DNA of 64,000 nt from Bradyrhizobium yuanmingense. Its GTDB lineage: Bacteria > Pseudomonadota > Alphaproteobacteria > Rhizobiales > Xanthobacteraceae. Position numbers and translations under genes: made by a program. Positions 1 through 8,753 of this stretch are shown one piece after another. The notes under the pieces were generated by a model. The model ran no database searches. It was not told the DNA's origin and worked only from the letters and a program-made list of their open reading frames with translations. How positions within the stretch are numbered: position 1 is the stretch's first letter; every line of letters starts with the position of its first letter. The stretch spans positions 1 to 64,000 of the forward strand of contig NZ_JARFML010000006.1 of NCBI RefSeq assembly GCF_029167105.1, written 5' to 3'.

Positions 1-111
1 ACCGATCAGTCCCGCAACATACAGAGGACACATCCGCTGTCGGGTCTTATGACCCAGCCGGTCCAAGAACGGCATCAGCCAGCGTTCGAGTTCGTCTTCC
101 CATCCCGGCAT
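1..111 (-). CDS. IS701-family-like transposase, N-terminal 37 codons (runs off the window)
   Basis: Reading leftward from an ATG at 111, the frame stays open to base 1. It gives a peptide containing WEDELERWLMPFLDRLG and then MCPLYVAGLIG, which is how I remember the N-terminus of IS701-type DDE transposases (a conserved W-E-x-E-L ... RLGHK ... MCPLYVxGL pattern). Only the first 37 residues are inside the window, so intactness cannot be judged. The AT-rich stretch at about 150-215, before the next gene, may include the element's terminal inverted repeat, but its partner lies outside the window. The family call is from memory of sequence pattern. Confidence 0.6.
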   Translation of the reverse strand, partial: MPGWEDELERWLMPFLDRLGHKTRQRMCPLYVAGLIG

Positions 112-343
112 GGTCAGCCCTCCAAGAGCCGACCACCCATGAATCATTGAAAAATCGATTCGGGAATCCTATAAAACGCGACAAAATCAACAATCTGCCA
201 AAGTAGTGCTAGGCCGTGTACCCATAACCCGGCGGCGTGATGCGGCCAAAAGCAACGTCTGCCTTGCTCCTATAGCGACCGAGTTCGTGCGGCGGCGCAG
301 TATGTCGCGATGGGCCATGTGCGGACGTGGTGTTCTAGGATTT

Positions 344-1072
344 TCATCGCGGCATTGGCGACATCGAGGGCCCGTTGTCCACCGAGTGTCTGCGACGCGC
401 TAGGCCGATCAGGGTCTCAACTGTTGGCAACATGCGCGTGACGACTGCTTCGTTTCCAGCCGCGTTAGGGTGCAGACCGTCCAGCGCTTTGAGCTGAGCA
501 TTTTCAACAAACGCATCGTCGAAAGCCGGGTAGAACAGCACATTGTGTTCGCTGGCAAGACCAGAGAACATAGCGGCAAAAGTGTTCTTGTATTCGTCTC
601 CAAATTTGGATTGGGTCCGCAAACCGCAAAGGAGCACGGCTATCCGCCGGGCTTCGAGTTTGCCTAAAATCTCCGCGAGCGCTCCGCGTACGACATTTGC
701 GTCAATTCCCCAGAGCATGTCATTCCCGCCTAGCACCAAGATTACGGCATCGGTATCGTCGGTGACCACTCGGTCGAATCTTCTGAGACTTCTTGCAGCT
801 GTATCGGTCACTAGGCCGGCATTGACAACCGCGACCGATTGACCTTTGGCTCTCAATGCCAGTTCAAGTTGCTCCGGAAAACGATGGAAGGCGGGAACGC
901 CCTTATTTTCAATGAGGGTATCCCCAAGCACGACGATCTTGATCGTTCTTTCTTCGGCGCGAATGGGAGCCCAGGCCAGCACGATGCAAACTCCGGCTAT
1001 TATGATTGTCGCGCGCAAAGTGAGCGTGGTTATGAATAGCGCTGTGACGGACGTTCCCAATCTGGATTTCAT
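344..1072 (-). CDS. Exported SGNH/GDSL-type hydrolase-like protein with Thr in place of the nucleophile Ser
   Basis: This 242-residue protein starts at an ATG preceded by AAGGAGGAAAAGCG, a strong ribosome binding site. The first 39 residues contain a long hydrophobic stretch ending near PIRAEE, consistent with a signal peptide, so the product is probably periplasmic. SGNH blocks can be followed: block I reads VVLGDTLIEN (about residues 47-56), block III reads LGGNDML, and block V reads DGLHPN, supplying the catalytic Asp-His pair. Family members (lysophospholipase L1/TesA-type esterases) have GDSL in block I; here the codon is ACC, giving GDTL. Whether Thr supports catalysis is unknown. The gene stands alone between an IS end and a broken gene, and its substrate cannot be inferred. 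Confidence 0.8.
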   Translation of the reverse strand: MKSRLGTSVTALFITTLTLRATIIIAGVCIVLAWAPIRAEERTIKIVVLGDTLIENKGVPAFHRFPEQLELALRAKGQSVAVVNAGLVTDTAARSLRRFDRVVTDDTDAVILVLGGNDMLWGIDANVVRGALAEILGKLEARRIAVLLCGLRTQSKFGDEYKNTFAAMFSGLASEHNVLFYPAFDDAFVENAQLKALDGLHPNAAGNEAVVTRMLPTVETLIGLARRRHSVDNGPSMSPMPR

Positions 1073-1419
1073 CGCTTTTCCTCCTTGCGGTCAGAAAAAG
1101 CGTCCCGCGTGCCCGGTGCGCACGTCGAGCGCCCAGTGAAAGACCAGCAAAAACGATTGTCGTTTTGCTGAGAGTGCGATGCTCGCCGATGGCAGTTCCA
1201 TCTGCCCATTCGCCTCCGACGGCGACGTCGGCACGTCCCGTTCGAAAGCAGCTTCAACATGACATTACAGGATGCAACGCCCATCCAGAAGGGCCTTCAT
1301 ATTGGGTAAGATGCCACACATACAATCCCGTCAAAACACGCCGATGTCCGAATTGGGCCAAATGCTGACGTTACGGGAAACACAGGAGCGGCTATAAAAG
1401 CCCCTCGATTCTAGACAGG
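1073..1419. other. Non-coding stretch, nothing recognisable
   Basis: About 350 bases between the SGNH gene, which reads away to the left, and the broken GFA gene. I see no convincing coding frame, no clear hairpin-plus-T terminator and no repeat. It must hold the promoter of the SGNH gene and probably that of the GFA gene, but no clear -35/-10 pair stands out. Confidence 0.5.
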
Positions 1420-1816
1420 ATGGCGACACACCAAGGAAGCTGCATCTGCGGCGACGTTGTATTCCAGGTCGATGGGCCGTTTTGACCGTTTTCTGAACTG
1501 CCACTGCTCGCGCTGCCGGAAGGCTACAGGGACCGCCCATTCTTGCGAGGTGATCGTAAAGGCGTCGGCCTTTCGCTGGTTTCGCGGCGAGACATCTGTC
1601 GCGCGTTTCGACCTGCCGCAGGCAAAGAGTTTCGCAACAGCCGTCTGCAAGCGGTGCGGCAGCCCAATGCCGCATATTGCGCGCAGTGGACGTGAGGCGA
1701 TCATTCATGCAGGTGCGTTCGACAACCCGCTCGGTGCCACACCCGACCGTCATGTGCATTGGGGGTCTCGCGCCGACTGGTATTGCCATGGCGAAGGGCT
1801 CGCCGTGGAGGAATGA
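1420..1816 (+). pseudogene. GFA-family (glutathione-dependent formaldehyde-activating enzyme-like) gene with a +1 frameshift
   Basis: From the ATG at 1420 the frame encodes a typical GFA N-terminus containing GSCICGDVVFQVDGPF and then meets TGA at 1483-1485. In the next frame translation continues as DRFLNCHCSRCRKATG and onward to a normal end at 1816, including the later zinc-binding pair CKRC. If one T of the TTTT run at 1480-1483 is removed, the two parts join smoothly. GFA proteins bind zinc through conserved cysteines and are mostly of unknown substrate. The damage is either a true pseudogenising insertion or a sequencing error. A TTG at 1457 could start the second frame, but that product would lack the first Cys pair. 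A second, intact GFA gene lies at 6978-7427. Confidence 0.75.
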
Positions 1817-2294
1817 ACTAGTCCGGGCAGAGACCGAACGAGCAAGCGACGCCATCGCAGCTGACGGTCCGCCTTGGGCCAATCGCGGCGATCTGGCCCG
1901 GCTAAAGTTAGACCCGGTCTGCCCCTAACAGCCGACATATTCTCGGTCGTGGGATGCGGCAGTGATGGGCCATAAGCGGAAGCGCGCTCGGTGTTTGTTG
2001 CTGGAACGAGAGCGCCTACGTCGCAGATGAACAGCAGGCACGAATGGCGCGCTGCGGGCTCTGGCCGGAGCTTTTATCGCACCATGGAATTAAAGGCATC
2101 GACCATTTTGGGGACCTTGTCCGTTCCAATCGATGCGCTTCCGGCAAAATGGGGGGCGGCGTCGAACTGAATTCGTCGGCTCACGAATGGCAGAAGAGGG
2201 CTGGCAACACGCGACAATTATAGTAGCGTTGTTGCAAGAAGAAGCGCACGGCGGCTGAAGCCGGGCGCGACACATAAAACAGGGAGGACTTTCG
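1817..2294. other. Non-coding stretch upstream of the first HAAT operon
   Basis: About 480 bases with no frame I would call a gene. It should hold the promoter of the uptake operon starting at 2295. The AT-rich patch near 2211-2226 contains a TATAGT that could be a -10, but I find no matching -35, so I do not call a promoter. The ribosome binding site GGGAGG lies just before the ATG at 2295. Confidence 0.45.
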
Positions 2295-3599
2295 ATGCAG
2301 TTTCTCAAGACTGCGGTTGCGGCCGGGCTTGTCGTTGCGGCCTTTACCGGCACCTCGCTTGCGCAGACCAAGCCGTCGGAGCTCAAAATCGGCATCACGA
2401 CGTTCCTGTCGGGCCCTGCGTCAGTCTTCGGTGTGCCGGCGAAGGCCGCGGCGGAGATGATCGCGGAGGACCTCAACAAGAAGGGCGGCATCGGCGGCGT
2501 GCCGGTCAAGCTCTCCTTCATCGACGAAGGCGCGGGAGGCGAAGCGCTCGTCTCGAACTACCGACGCGTGGTGCAGGACGAAAAGGTCGATGCCACGTTT
2601 GCTTCGATCTCGTCGGGCAGCTGCACCCAGTTGGTGCCGATCGCCGAAGACCTCAAAGTCATGAATTTCATGTGGGACTGCGGTGCGGCCTCCATCCTCG
2701 AAACCAAGAAGTACCGCTACAATTTCCGGACTCAGGCGAACGGCACGCCGGAAATGCTGGCCGTGCTCCTTTACCTGCTCAAGACCAAGCCCGACTTCAA
2801 GACGATCGCGGTGGTCAATCAGGATTATGCATGGGGTCGGGAGAGCTGGGAGATCTTTTCGACCGCACTCAAGGCGATGAAGCCGGACGTGCAAGTCGTC
2901 GCGGAGCTCTTCCCGAAGTTCGGCGCACCGGACTACTCCACTGAAGTCTCCCGTCTGTTGGCGCTGCGGCCGGATGTGGTTCTGACCACGTCCTGGGGCG
3001 GAGATCTCGACACGCTGGTCCGCCAGGCCGGTCAGCGCGGCCTGTTGCAGCAGTCGACCTTCGTGCTCGGGATCGGCGAATCATCGATCCAGCGGTTGGG
3101 CAAGGACTTGCCTGAAGGCCTGATCGTCGGCGCGCGCGGAGACCACTGGTTCCTGCATCCCGAGAAGAAGAACGACGCGGCCTTCAAGGCGTTCAATGAA
3201 GCCTTCAAGGCGAAGACCGGTGCATGGCCGATCTACCCGGTCTATCACATGGCGCAGGCGTTCAAGGCCCTGCAGACGGCCTACGACAAGGCGATCAAGT
3301 CCAACGGCGGCAACTGGCCCACGCGCGAACAGGTCGTCGACGCGACGGTGGGCATCGAGTTCGCCACCGGCTTCGGCCGTCCGATTACGCTGCGGCCCGA
3401 GGACAACCAGGGTCTCGAAGCTCAGCTGGTCGGCGTCACCAAGTCCGTTCCGGGGTACGACTTCAAGCTGCTCGACAACATGATGATCTTCGATCCGAAG
3501 GTGATCACCAACCCGGCGGGCGTACGGTCGGTTGAGTGGCTCAAGACGCTCAAGCCGGACTTCGTCAAGATGGACGTGCCGACCTTCAAAGCTCAGTAA
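2295..3599 (+). CDS. Branched-chain-amino-acid-type ABC transporter substrate-binding protein (LivK/HAAT family)
   Basis: A 434-residue periplasmic binding protein with a clear signal peptide (hydrophobic residues about 6-20, cleavage after SLAQ). The mature N-terminus ELKIGITTFLSGPASVFG is the standard type I periplasmic-binding fold opening of the HAAT family, and the length is a little above the usual 370-410. It is followed after 70 bases by two permeases and two ATPases in the same direction, so it should deliver the ligand to that importer. The DxxxxGGIGGVPVKL segment and the tail VEWLKTLKPDFVKMD fit members of this family that bind small organic acids, amides or amino acids; the ligand cannot be named. 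The ATG at 2295 sits behind GGGAGGACTTTCG. Confidence 0.9.
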   Translation: MQFLKTAVAAGLVVAAFTGTSLAQTKPSELKIGITTFLSGPASVFGVPAKAAAEMIAEDLNKKGGIGGVPVKLSFIDEGAGGEALVSNYRRVVQDEKVDATFASISSGSCTQLVPIAEDLKVMNFMWDCGAASILETKKYRYNFRTQANGTPEMLAVLLYLLKTKPDFKTIAVVNQDYAWGRESWEIFSTALKAMKPDVQVVAELFPKFGAPDYSTEVSRLLALRPDVVLTTSWGGDLDTLVRQAGQRGLLQQSTFVLGIGESSIQRLGKDLPEGLIVGARGDHWFLHPEKKNDAAFKAFNEAFKAKTGAWPIYPVYHMAQAFKALQTAYDKAIKSNGGNWPTREQVVDATVGIEFATGFGRPITLRPEDNQGLEAQLVGVTKSVPGYDFKLLDNMMIFDPKVITNPAGVRSVEWLKTLKPDFVKMDVPTFKAQ

Positions 3600-3669
3600 C
3601 GGCACGCTCGACTTTTGATTCCCGTCCTCCGAGCCTCGTCCCGGAGGACGGACCTTTCCGAAGGCCATC

Positions 3670-4569
3670 ATGAACTCGACACTCGCTATTTTGGCGATCC
3701 TCGATGGGATCAGCTACGCCGCATTGGTGTTCTTGGTCTCGGTCGGGCTCAGCCTGATTTTCGGCGTGCTGCGCGTGGTCAACGTCGCGCACGGGTCGCT
3801 GTACGCGTTCGGCGCCTACCTGGCTGCGACGTTCAGCCTTGCAGTCGCGCCGATATCGCCTTGGCTCACCTATCCCGCGCTGCTGGCCGCCTCCATCGTG
3901 ATCGGCGTCGTGTGCGGCGGTTTCATCGAACGGTTTCTGCTGCGACCGCTCTCCGGACAGGAGGACGTCCTCCAGCTTCTGATCACTTTCGCCGCCTTCA
4001 TGATCATGGACAACCTGCAGCGTCTGATCTGGGGCGTGCAGCCCATCTTCGCCGCGGAGCCGTTGAGACTGCTTCCCAACATCGCCGTGTTCGGCGTCAG
4101 CTACACGTCGTACCAGGTCATTCTGCTGCCCGGCGTCGCATTGGCGACGCTGTTCGGGCTCCGCTACTTCCTGCGCAGGACGTTGTCGGGAGCGGTGATC
4201 CTTGCGGTCACGGAGGACCGCGAAGCTTCGACGGCCATCGGGATTGACGCAAAACGCGTCTATTTCGTCACCTTCGTCATCGGCGCGAGTCTGGCCGCGT
4301 TGGGAGGAGCGCTGGCCTCGCCGACCACCTCGCTGGTCCCCGGTATGGGCGCCGATATGATCGTGCTTTCCTTTGCCGTCGCTGCGACCGCGGGTCTCGG
4401 CCAGATCGAGGGCACCGCGCTCACCGCGCTGATGATCGGCCTGACCCGTGCCTTCGTGATCTATCTCCAGCCGGAATTCGAAGTTCTCGTTCCCTATCTG
4501 CTGATGGTGCTGGTGCTTCTGGTGCGTCCGTTCGGACTGTTCGGCGCCGTGCAGGTAAGGAAAATATGA
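3670..4569 (+). CDS. livH: HAAT ABC transporter permease, LivH type
   Basis: A 299-residue inner-membrane protein of about eight hydrophobic segments, the usual size for LivH. Characteristic stretches are GLSLIFGVLRVVNVAHGSLYAFGAY near residues 28-52 and the cytoplasmic loop with ILAVTEDREASTAIGID, equivalent to the EAA-like ATPase-contact loop of HAAT permeases. It is the second gene of the operon and overlaps the next permease by four bases (ATGA). It forms the translocation channel together with LivM. Confidence 0.92.
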   Translation: MNSTLAILAILDGISYAALVFLVSVGLSLIFGVLRVVNVAHGSLYAFGAYLAATFSLAVAPISPWLTYPALLAASIVIGVVCGGFIERFLLRPLSGQEDVLQLLITFAAFMIMDNLQRLIWGVQPIFAAEPLRLLPNIAVFGVSYTSYQVILLPGVALATLFGLRYFLRRTLSGAVILAVTEDREASTAIGIDAKRVYFVTFVIGASLAALGGALASPTTSLVPGMGADMIVLSFAVAATAGLGQIEGTALTALMIGLTRAFVIYLQPEFEVLVPYLLMVLVLLVRPFGLFGAVQVRKI

Positions 4570-5525
4570 TGAGCGGTCGCATCAAGCCGGTCACCGCGAT
4601 CGCGATCATCTTCTTTCTGGTCAGCGCCGTCGCGCCCCTTTTGGTATCGAGCTGGGCGACCTTGTTCGCGTTGATCCTCGCGAAGGGCATCGTCGTTCTC
4701 GGTATCATTCTTCTGCTGCAGGCGGGGCAGGTGTCGTTCGGACATGCAATGTTCTTCGCTACCGGGGCGTACACCGCGGCGTTCTGGGGCAAGTACGTCG
4801 GTGGCGGCGACATCGTGCTCTTCATCGCGTTGGGCGGCATAACCTCCGCAATCTTCGGCCTCATCGTCGGGCTCTTCGTCGTGCGCTACCGGGAAATCTT
4901 TTTCGGAATGCTGAATCTGGCGTTTTCGATGGTGTTGTGGTCGCTGCTGGAGAAGATGTTTCATTACACCAACGGCGCCGACGGCATCCGCGTCCCTCGT
5001 CCGGCCCTGTTGGGGCTGTCGTTTGCGCCCGAAACCTTCCAGTACGTCATCCTTTACGTGAGCCTCTTGATCGCGGTCGTCGCCTTCTACGGCGTGCAAC
5101 GCTATCTCGATAGTCCGCTCGGACACATGCTGCGTGCCATCAAATCGAACGAGACCCGGCTCGAGTACCTCGGGACGTCCGCACGGCGCGTGCTTCTGAT
5201 AGGCTACGTGATCTCGGCTTTTCTCGGCGGCATCGGCGGCACGCTGGTGGCGATCATCCAGCAGATCGCCACGCCCGAGTTCGGGTTCTGGACGAAGTCG
5301 GGCGAGTTCGTCTTCATCGCGATCCTCGGCGGCAGCGCCCACGCCTTCGGAGCGTTCGCCGGCGCGGCGATGTTCGAGTGCGTGCGCTTCTATGCGGCGG
5401 CCCACCTGGCCGATACCTGGCAGCTGATCCTCGGCGTGGTCTTGATCGTCATCATTCTCTATGCGCCTAACGGACTGATAGGTCTCAGGCAGCGCTACGG
5501 CCAGGCGAAGCAGGGAGGACATTGA
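4566..5525 (+). CDS. livM: HAAT ABC transporter permease, LivM type
   Basis: A 319-residue polytopic membrane protein. The motif GQVSFGHAMFFATGAYTAA at about residues 55-73 is diagnostic for LivM. A later loop (LGHMLRAIKSNETRLEYLG) is the ATPase-coupling segment, followed by the G-G-I-G-G-T-L-V-A-I helix. It overlaps the upstream permease by four bases and shares one base with the following ATPase gene, so the genes are likely translationally coupled. Its role is to form the inner-membrane heterodimer with the LivH-type subunit. Confidence 0.92.
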   Translation: MMSGRIKPVTAIAIIFFLVSAVAPLLVSSWATLFALILAKGIVVLGIILLLQAGQVSFGHAMFFATGAYTAAFWGKYVGGGDIVLFIALGGITSAIFGLIVGLFVVRYREIFFGMLNLAFSMVLWSLLEKMFHYTNGADGIRVPRPALLGLSFAPETFQYVILYVSLLIAVVAFYGVQRYLDSPLGHMLRAIKSNETRLEYLGTSARRVLLIGYVISAFLGGIGGTLVAIIQQIATPEFGFWTKSGEFVFIAILGGSAHAFGAFAGAAMFECVRFYAAAHLADTWQLILGVVLIVIILYAPNGLIGLRQRYGQAKQGGH

Positions 5526-6268
5526 TGGCCAACGTCCTCCTTTCCGCGAAGGGCATCAAGATTCGGTTCGGTGGCGTCGTCGCCGCCGACGGTGTCGATC
5601 TGGACGTGCTCCAAGGCGAGAACCTCGCGATCATCGGACCGAACGGCGCCGGAAAGACCACCTTCCTCAACATCTCGACGGGTTATCTGCGGCCGCAGGC
5701 CGGAAGCATCACCTTCCTAGGCCAGGAAATCACGGCGCAGCTCCCGCGCACGATCACCAAGCTCGGCATCGCGCGGGCCTTTCAGATACCGCAGCTTTTT
5801 CTCGATCAGACTGTGATGGAGAACATGCTGATCGCCGCGGCCTCACGGCTGGGAAGCCCTTCCGGCTTCACGGCTCTTTCTACGCTGCCTGAGCTGCCTG
5901 AAATGGAGCGCCTTCTGGATCTCGTCGGCGTCAAGTCGTACGCATCTCGCAAGGCGAGGGAGCTTCCCGAGGGACAACGCAAGCTGGTCGACATCGCTCT
6001 AGCGCTCGCGCTGAAGCCCAGACTGCTGCTGATGGACGAGCCCACCTCGGGCGTCGCCTCCGCCGAGAAGCTGGAGATCATGGACATCCTGACGTCCGCG
6101 CTCGCCAAGGAGAAGGTGACTTCGGTCTTCGTCGAGCACGACATGGACATGGTGGAGCGTTATGCCCACCGAGTCGCGGTGTGGAACGTCGGGAAGATCC
6201 AAAAGGTCGGCACGCCGGCGGAGGTTCTGGCCGATCCCAAGGTCCGCGAACAGGTGATCGGCATATGA
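5525..6268 (+). CDS. livG: HAAT ABC transporter ATPase, LivG type
   Basis: A 247-residue ABC ATPase. Walker A GPNGAGKTT lies near residue 38, Walker B LLLMDEPTSG near 160, and the H-loop H in FVEHDMDMV near 196. The signature region reads LPEGQRKLVDIAL, a departure from the common LSxGE/Q form that is seen in some LivG-type subunits. I chose the ATG at 5525, which overlaps the last base of the upstream TGA, rather than the in-frame TTG one codon earlier. It powers transport as a partner of the LivF-type ATPase. Confidence 0.9.
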   Translation: MANVLLSAKGIKIRFGGVVAADGVDLDVLQGENLAIIGPNGAGKTTFLNISTGYLRPQAGSITFLGQEITAQLPRTITKLGIARAFQIPQLFLDQTVMENMLIAAASRLGSPSGFTALSTLPELPEMERLLDLVGVKSYASRKARELPEGQRKLVDIALALALKPRLLLMDEPTSGVASAEKLEIMDILTSALAKEKVTSVFVEHDMDMVERYAHRVAVWNVGKIQKVGTPAEVLADPKVREQVIGI

Positions 6269-6936
6269 CGGCGATGCTGGACTTCGAGAACGTCAACGTC
6301 GCGATCGCCGATGCGCCGGTGCTGCGCAGCGTCACCTTCTCGTTGCCGCCGGGCGCGACCGCCGCGCTCATCGGGCGAAACGGAGCCGGCAAGACCACGA
6401 CGGTACGGACCATCATGGGCTTCACGAAGGCGAGCGGCATCGTGCGCCTGGGCGGTCAGGACCTGGGACATGTTCCTCCGCACCGCAGGCCCTTCTTAGG
6501 CATCGGCTACGCTCCCGAGGACCGTCGTCTCTTCTCGGCCTTTACGGTGGAAGAAAACATTCTTCTGCCCGCTCGCGTCGCGAAACTTGGCGCGGACGAG
6601 GCGCGCCGGCGGCTGGAGCGAGCCTACTCCGTCCTGCCGGAGCTCAGGGAACTGGCAGGTCGCCCGGCGGGCTCCGTCTCGGGCGGCCAAGGCAAGATGG
6701 TCGCCCTCGGGCGCGCCCTGATGCTAGGCACCCGCCTCGTCATTCTGGACGAGCCGTTCCAGGGCCTCGCCCCTGTGCTGGCGCAGAGGTACGCCGAGGC
6801 GCTGCGTCGGCTTCGTTCGCAGGACCGGGACATTACCCTGCTGATCACGGAGTCGAACCCGAAGCTGCTCGAGACCTTCGCCGACGTGACGCTGACGATC
6901 GAGCGCGGCGAAATCGAAAGCCGCGTCCTTGCGTAG
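6265..6936 (+). CDS. livF: HAAT ABC transporter ATPase, LivF type
   Basis: A 223-residue ATPase when started at the ATG that overlaps the preceding stop (ATGA); the frame is open further upstream, but that part would overlap the LivG gene by 80 bases and has no family resemblance. Walker A GRNGAGKTT lies near residue 36, the signature VSGGQGKMVALGRAL near 135, and Walker B LVILDEPFQGLAP near 158, all in LivF style. It is the last gene of the five-gene importer. No clear terminator follows; the next gene converges from the other strand. Confidence 0.9.
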   Translation: MTAMLDFENVNVAIADAPVLRSVTFSLPPGATAALIGRNGAGKTTTVRTIMGFTKASGIVRLGGQDLGHVPPHRRPFLGIGYAPEDRRLFSAFTVEENILLPARVAKLGADEARRRLERAYSVLPELRELAGRPAGSVSGGQGKMVALGRALMLGTRLVILDEPFQGLAPVLAQRYAEALRRLRSQDRDITLLITESNPKLLETFADVTLTIERGEIESRVLA

Positions 6937-6977
6937 TGCTCGCCTCTGCAGTCTCCGGCTCACAGCTGCAGATCTGC

Positions 6978-7427
6978 TTAGTCGATGGCTGAACTGCCGA
7001 AGCCGCCTTTGGGATCGAAGACTGGCTGCTTCTCTGTCCTCTTTATCGAGGAGAGGCCCTGCAACCATTTCTGAGACGAGCGGCACCAGTACTGATCCTT
7101 GGGAACGAGTTGATCTCGCTGTCGGATGCTGCCGACCCGCAACGCCACCACTCTCGAAGCGAGACCCGGTGGAGCGGAGTAGAGGTGCGTGCCACAGTTG
7201 CCGCAGAATGCTTGCTCGCGCTTGTTGCCACTCTCTCCGGTTTTGACGTAGCGCTTCGGCGCGCCGGACAACAACACGAACGTACCCTCCACGGCGGGAA
7301 CCGCCGTACGGAAGGCACCGCCTGATAGTGTCTGACAATCCGTACAGTGGCAGATGATCACGTTGTCCGGGTTGACCTCCGCCTTGTATCGAATGTCACC
7401 ACAGTGACAGCTTCCATCAATCTCCAT
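6978..7427 (-). CDS. GFA-family (Mss4-like fold) zinc protein
   Basis: A 149-residue protein with the zinc cysteine pattern of the GFA family: GSCHCGDIRY at residues 5-14, ICHCTDCQTLSG near 25-36, and FCGNCGTHLYS near 74-84. Family members are named after glutathione-dependent formaldehyde activation, but most have no proven reaction. It converges on the transporter operon from the opposite strand. It appears intact, unlike the GFA gene at 1420-1816. Function beyond zinc binding is not predicted. Confidence 0.85.
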   Translation of the reverse strand: MEIDGSCHCGDIRYKAEVNPDNVIICHCTDCQTLSGGAFRTAVPAVEGTFVLLSGAPKRYVKTGESGNKREQAFCGNCGTHLYSAPPGLASRVVALRVGSIRQRDQLVPKDQYWCRSSQKWLQGLSSIKRTEKQPVFDPKGGFGSSAID

Positions 7428-7529
7428 GAGGTGCCCCTTGGCTGGGTTGACTAAAGCAAAGGGAGGCTAACTCGCCGGATCGCGGCTGCAAAGGGGCCGC
7501 AGGAAGGAGCGTTCCGCCAAGGCATGAGC

Positions 7530-7760
7530 GGAAGGGCGCGTGGCCAACATCCCGCCGAAAAGCAACCGCACCAATCCGATCTGCTTCAGCCCTATCTCTA
7601 CCGCACCGCAATCGGGTCGAGCGGTTCTTTAACAGGATCAAACAATGTCGTTGCGTGGCGACACGCTATGACAGGCTTGCTGCCAACTACCGTAGCTTGG
7701 TTCAACTCGCGTCAATCAAGCTGTGGCTGCGCCTTAGTGAGTCCGCGTCCCAGTGCAACA
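7530..7760 (+). pseudogene. Remnant of an IS5-type transposase C-terminus (copy 1)
   Basis: Pieces of the conserved transposase tail are spread over different frames: ANIPPKSNRTNPICFSP, then ERFF, then NRIKQC, VATRYDRLAANY and LVQLASIKLWLR. At least two single-base losses are needed to join them (around 7590 and 7608). There is no start codon, no upstream catalytic part and no visible inverted repeat, so this is a decayed fragment. It is related to the second fragment at 8257-8540, in the same orientation. Confidence 0.7.
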
Positions 7761-7884
7761 CGGCCGTAAGAGGAGCGTCACCCGTCCCTGACAAGTTGTG
7801 GTCGTCACGGAGCTACTGCCCAAAGTGAAAGGGCCAGCGGGTAGCTGACCCCTTCAGCAGCACTGGAGCGATCAAAAAACGCGC

Positions 7885-8124
7885 TTACTTCTTGCACTTC
7901 TTGGCCGACTCTTTGTCCGCATACGGACCACAATTATAGGCGTTGGTCAGTTCGTCCATCGTCTGGGGCCAGCTATCCATGGAGCCCGCCCGGGCACCAT
8001 TCTGGCTGGTTCCCACGTTTTTCACCTGCTGGGAACGAGTTGGTTCGGCTTCTGCATCAACTGCGAAAGATGCAGAGAAAAATCCGGCTGTAAGAAGTCC
8101 GACGAACAGCGTCTTGGTAATCAT
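7885..8124 (-). CDS. Small secreted protein of unknown function
   Basis: A 79-residue product starting at the ATG behind GGAGGAAACC; the frame extends upstream to an earlier ATG, but that would bury the ribosome binding site and put 16 residues before the signal peptide. Residues 1-26 are a clear signal peptide (basic start, hydrophobic core, likely cleavage after VDAEA). The mature part is about 53 residues, hydrophilic, and ends in a lysine-rich tail with two cysteines (NCGPYADKESAKKCKK) that could form a disulfide. I do not recognise the family. It lies between two transposase remnants pointing the same way. Confidence 0.7.
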   Translation of the reverse strand: MITKTLFVGLLTAGFFSASFAVDAEAEPTRSQQVKNVGTSQNGARAGSMDSWPQTMDELTNAYNCGPYADKESAKKCKK

Positions 8125-8256
8125 GGTTTCCTCCCTATGGAGTTCGAGTTCAGAGTAGCCGTTGGTGGCCACGCAAAGCGGGGGAGTTCAAAATCAGCGC
8201 GACGTGCGGCGCACGATCGGAGGGGGGTACTTGAAAAGGGTGATGTAAGTCACTCT

Positions 8257-8540
8257 ATGTCCAAAGACCCGAAGGGAAAGCAATCGCCGCGACCCGATCT
8301 GTTTCAGCCGTTATCGCGCTCGTAACCAGGTCGAACGTTTCTTCAGCAGGATCAAACAATGTCGTCGTGTGGCGACGCGCTACGACAGGCTTGCGGGAAA
8401 CAACCTCGCCTTCGTCCAACTCGCATCTATCCGGCTATGGCTGGCCGCGCGTTATGAGTCCACGCCCTGGATTGGCGAGAGCGTTGGAGAATTGGCGTCG
8501 CACGGCATTCAGACTGTCGGCGCGTCTTGCAGTGACCTAT
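8257..8540 (+). pseudogene. Remnant of an IS5-type transposase C-terminus (copy 2)
   Basis: One continuous frame from about 8278 to the stop near 8539 reads SNRRDPICFSRYRARN, QVERFFSRIKQCRRV, ATRYDRLAGNNLAFVQ and LASIRLWLAARYEST, the C-terminal end of an IS5-type (IS427-like) DDE transposase including the final E-R-F-F region. There is no start codon and the N-terminal two thirds are missing. It is less damaged than copy 1 and clearly related to it, with the shared stretch from ATCAAACAATGTCGT onward. Confidence 0.75.
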
Positions 8541-8587
8541 GAAAACGGAAGTCCAGGTTGGCGGTTGAAGCCGTCGGCATCCGGAGC

Positions 8588-8715
8588 GGCGATGATGGCA
8601 TTATGCCCCTGTTTTGCCCGACGGAACAAGCGGTTTTCGTAAAATCCGCAAGGCTCGCCGCCAAGTCATTGAAATCGCTGTGACCGGCTACTGTGCATGG
8701 GGTTGTTTTCGACGT
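8588..8715. repeat. Probable Bradyrhizobium-type dispersed intergenic element
   Basis: The run from GGCGATGATGGCATTATG through CCCTGTTTTGCCCGACGG to GCATGGGGTTGTTTTCGA resembles a non-coding element that I recall as occurring many times in Bradyrhizobium genomes. Only one copy is in this window, so the repeat status comes from memory and not from the sequence. It is not coding in any convincing frame. It lies between the transposase remnant and the downstream end of the leftward transporter operon. Confidence 0.35.
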
Positions 8716-8753
8716 TTTGTGTTTTCAGCGAGCGGGGCCTGTCCAGGCCGGCG

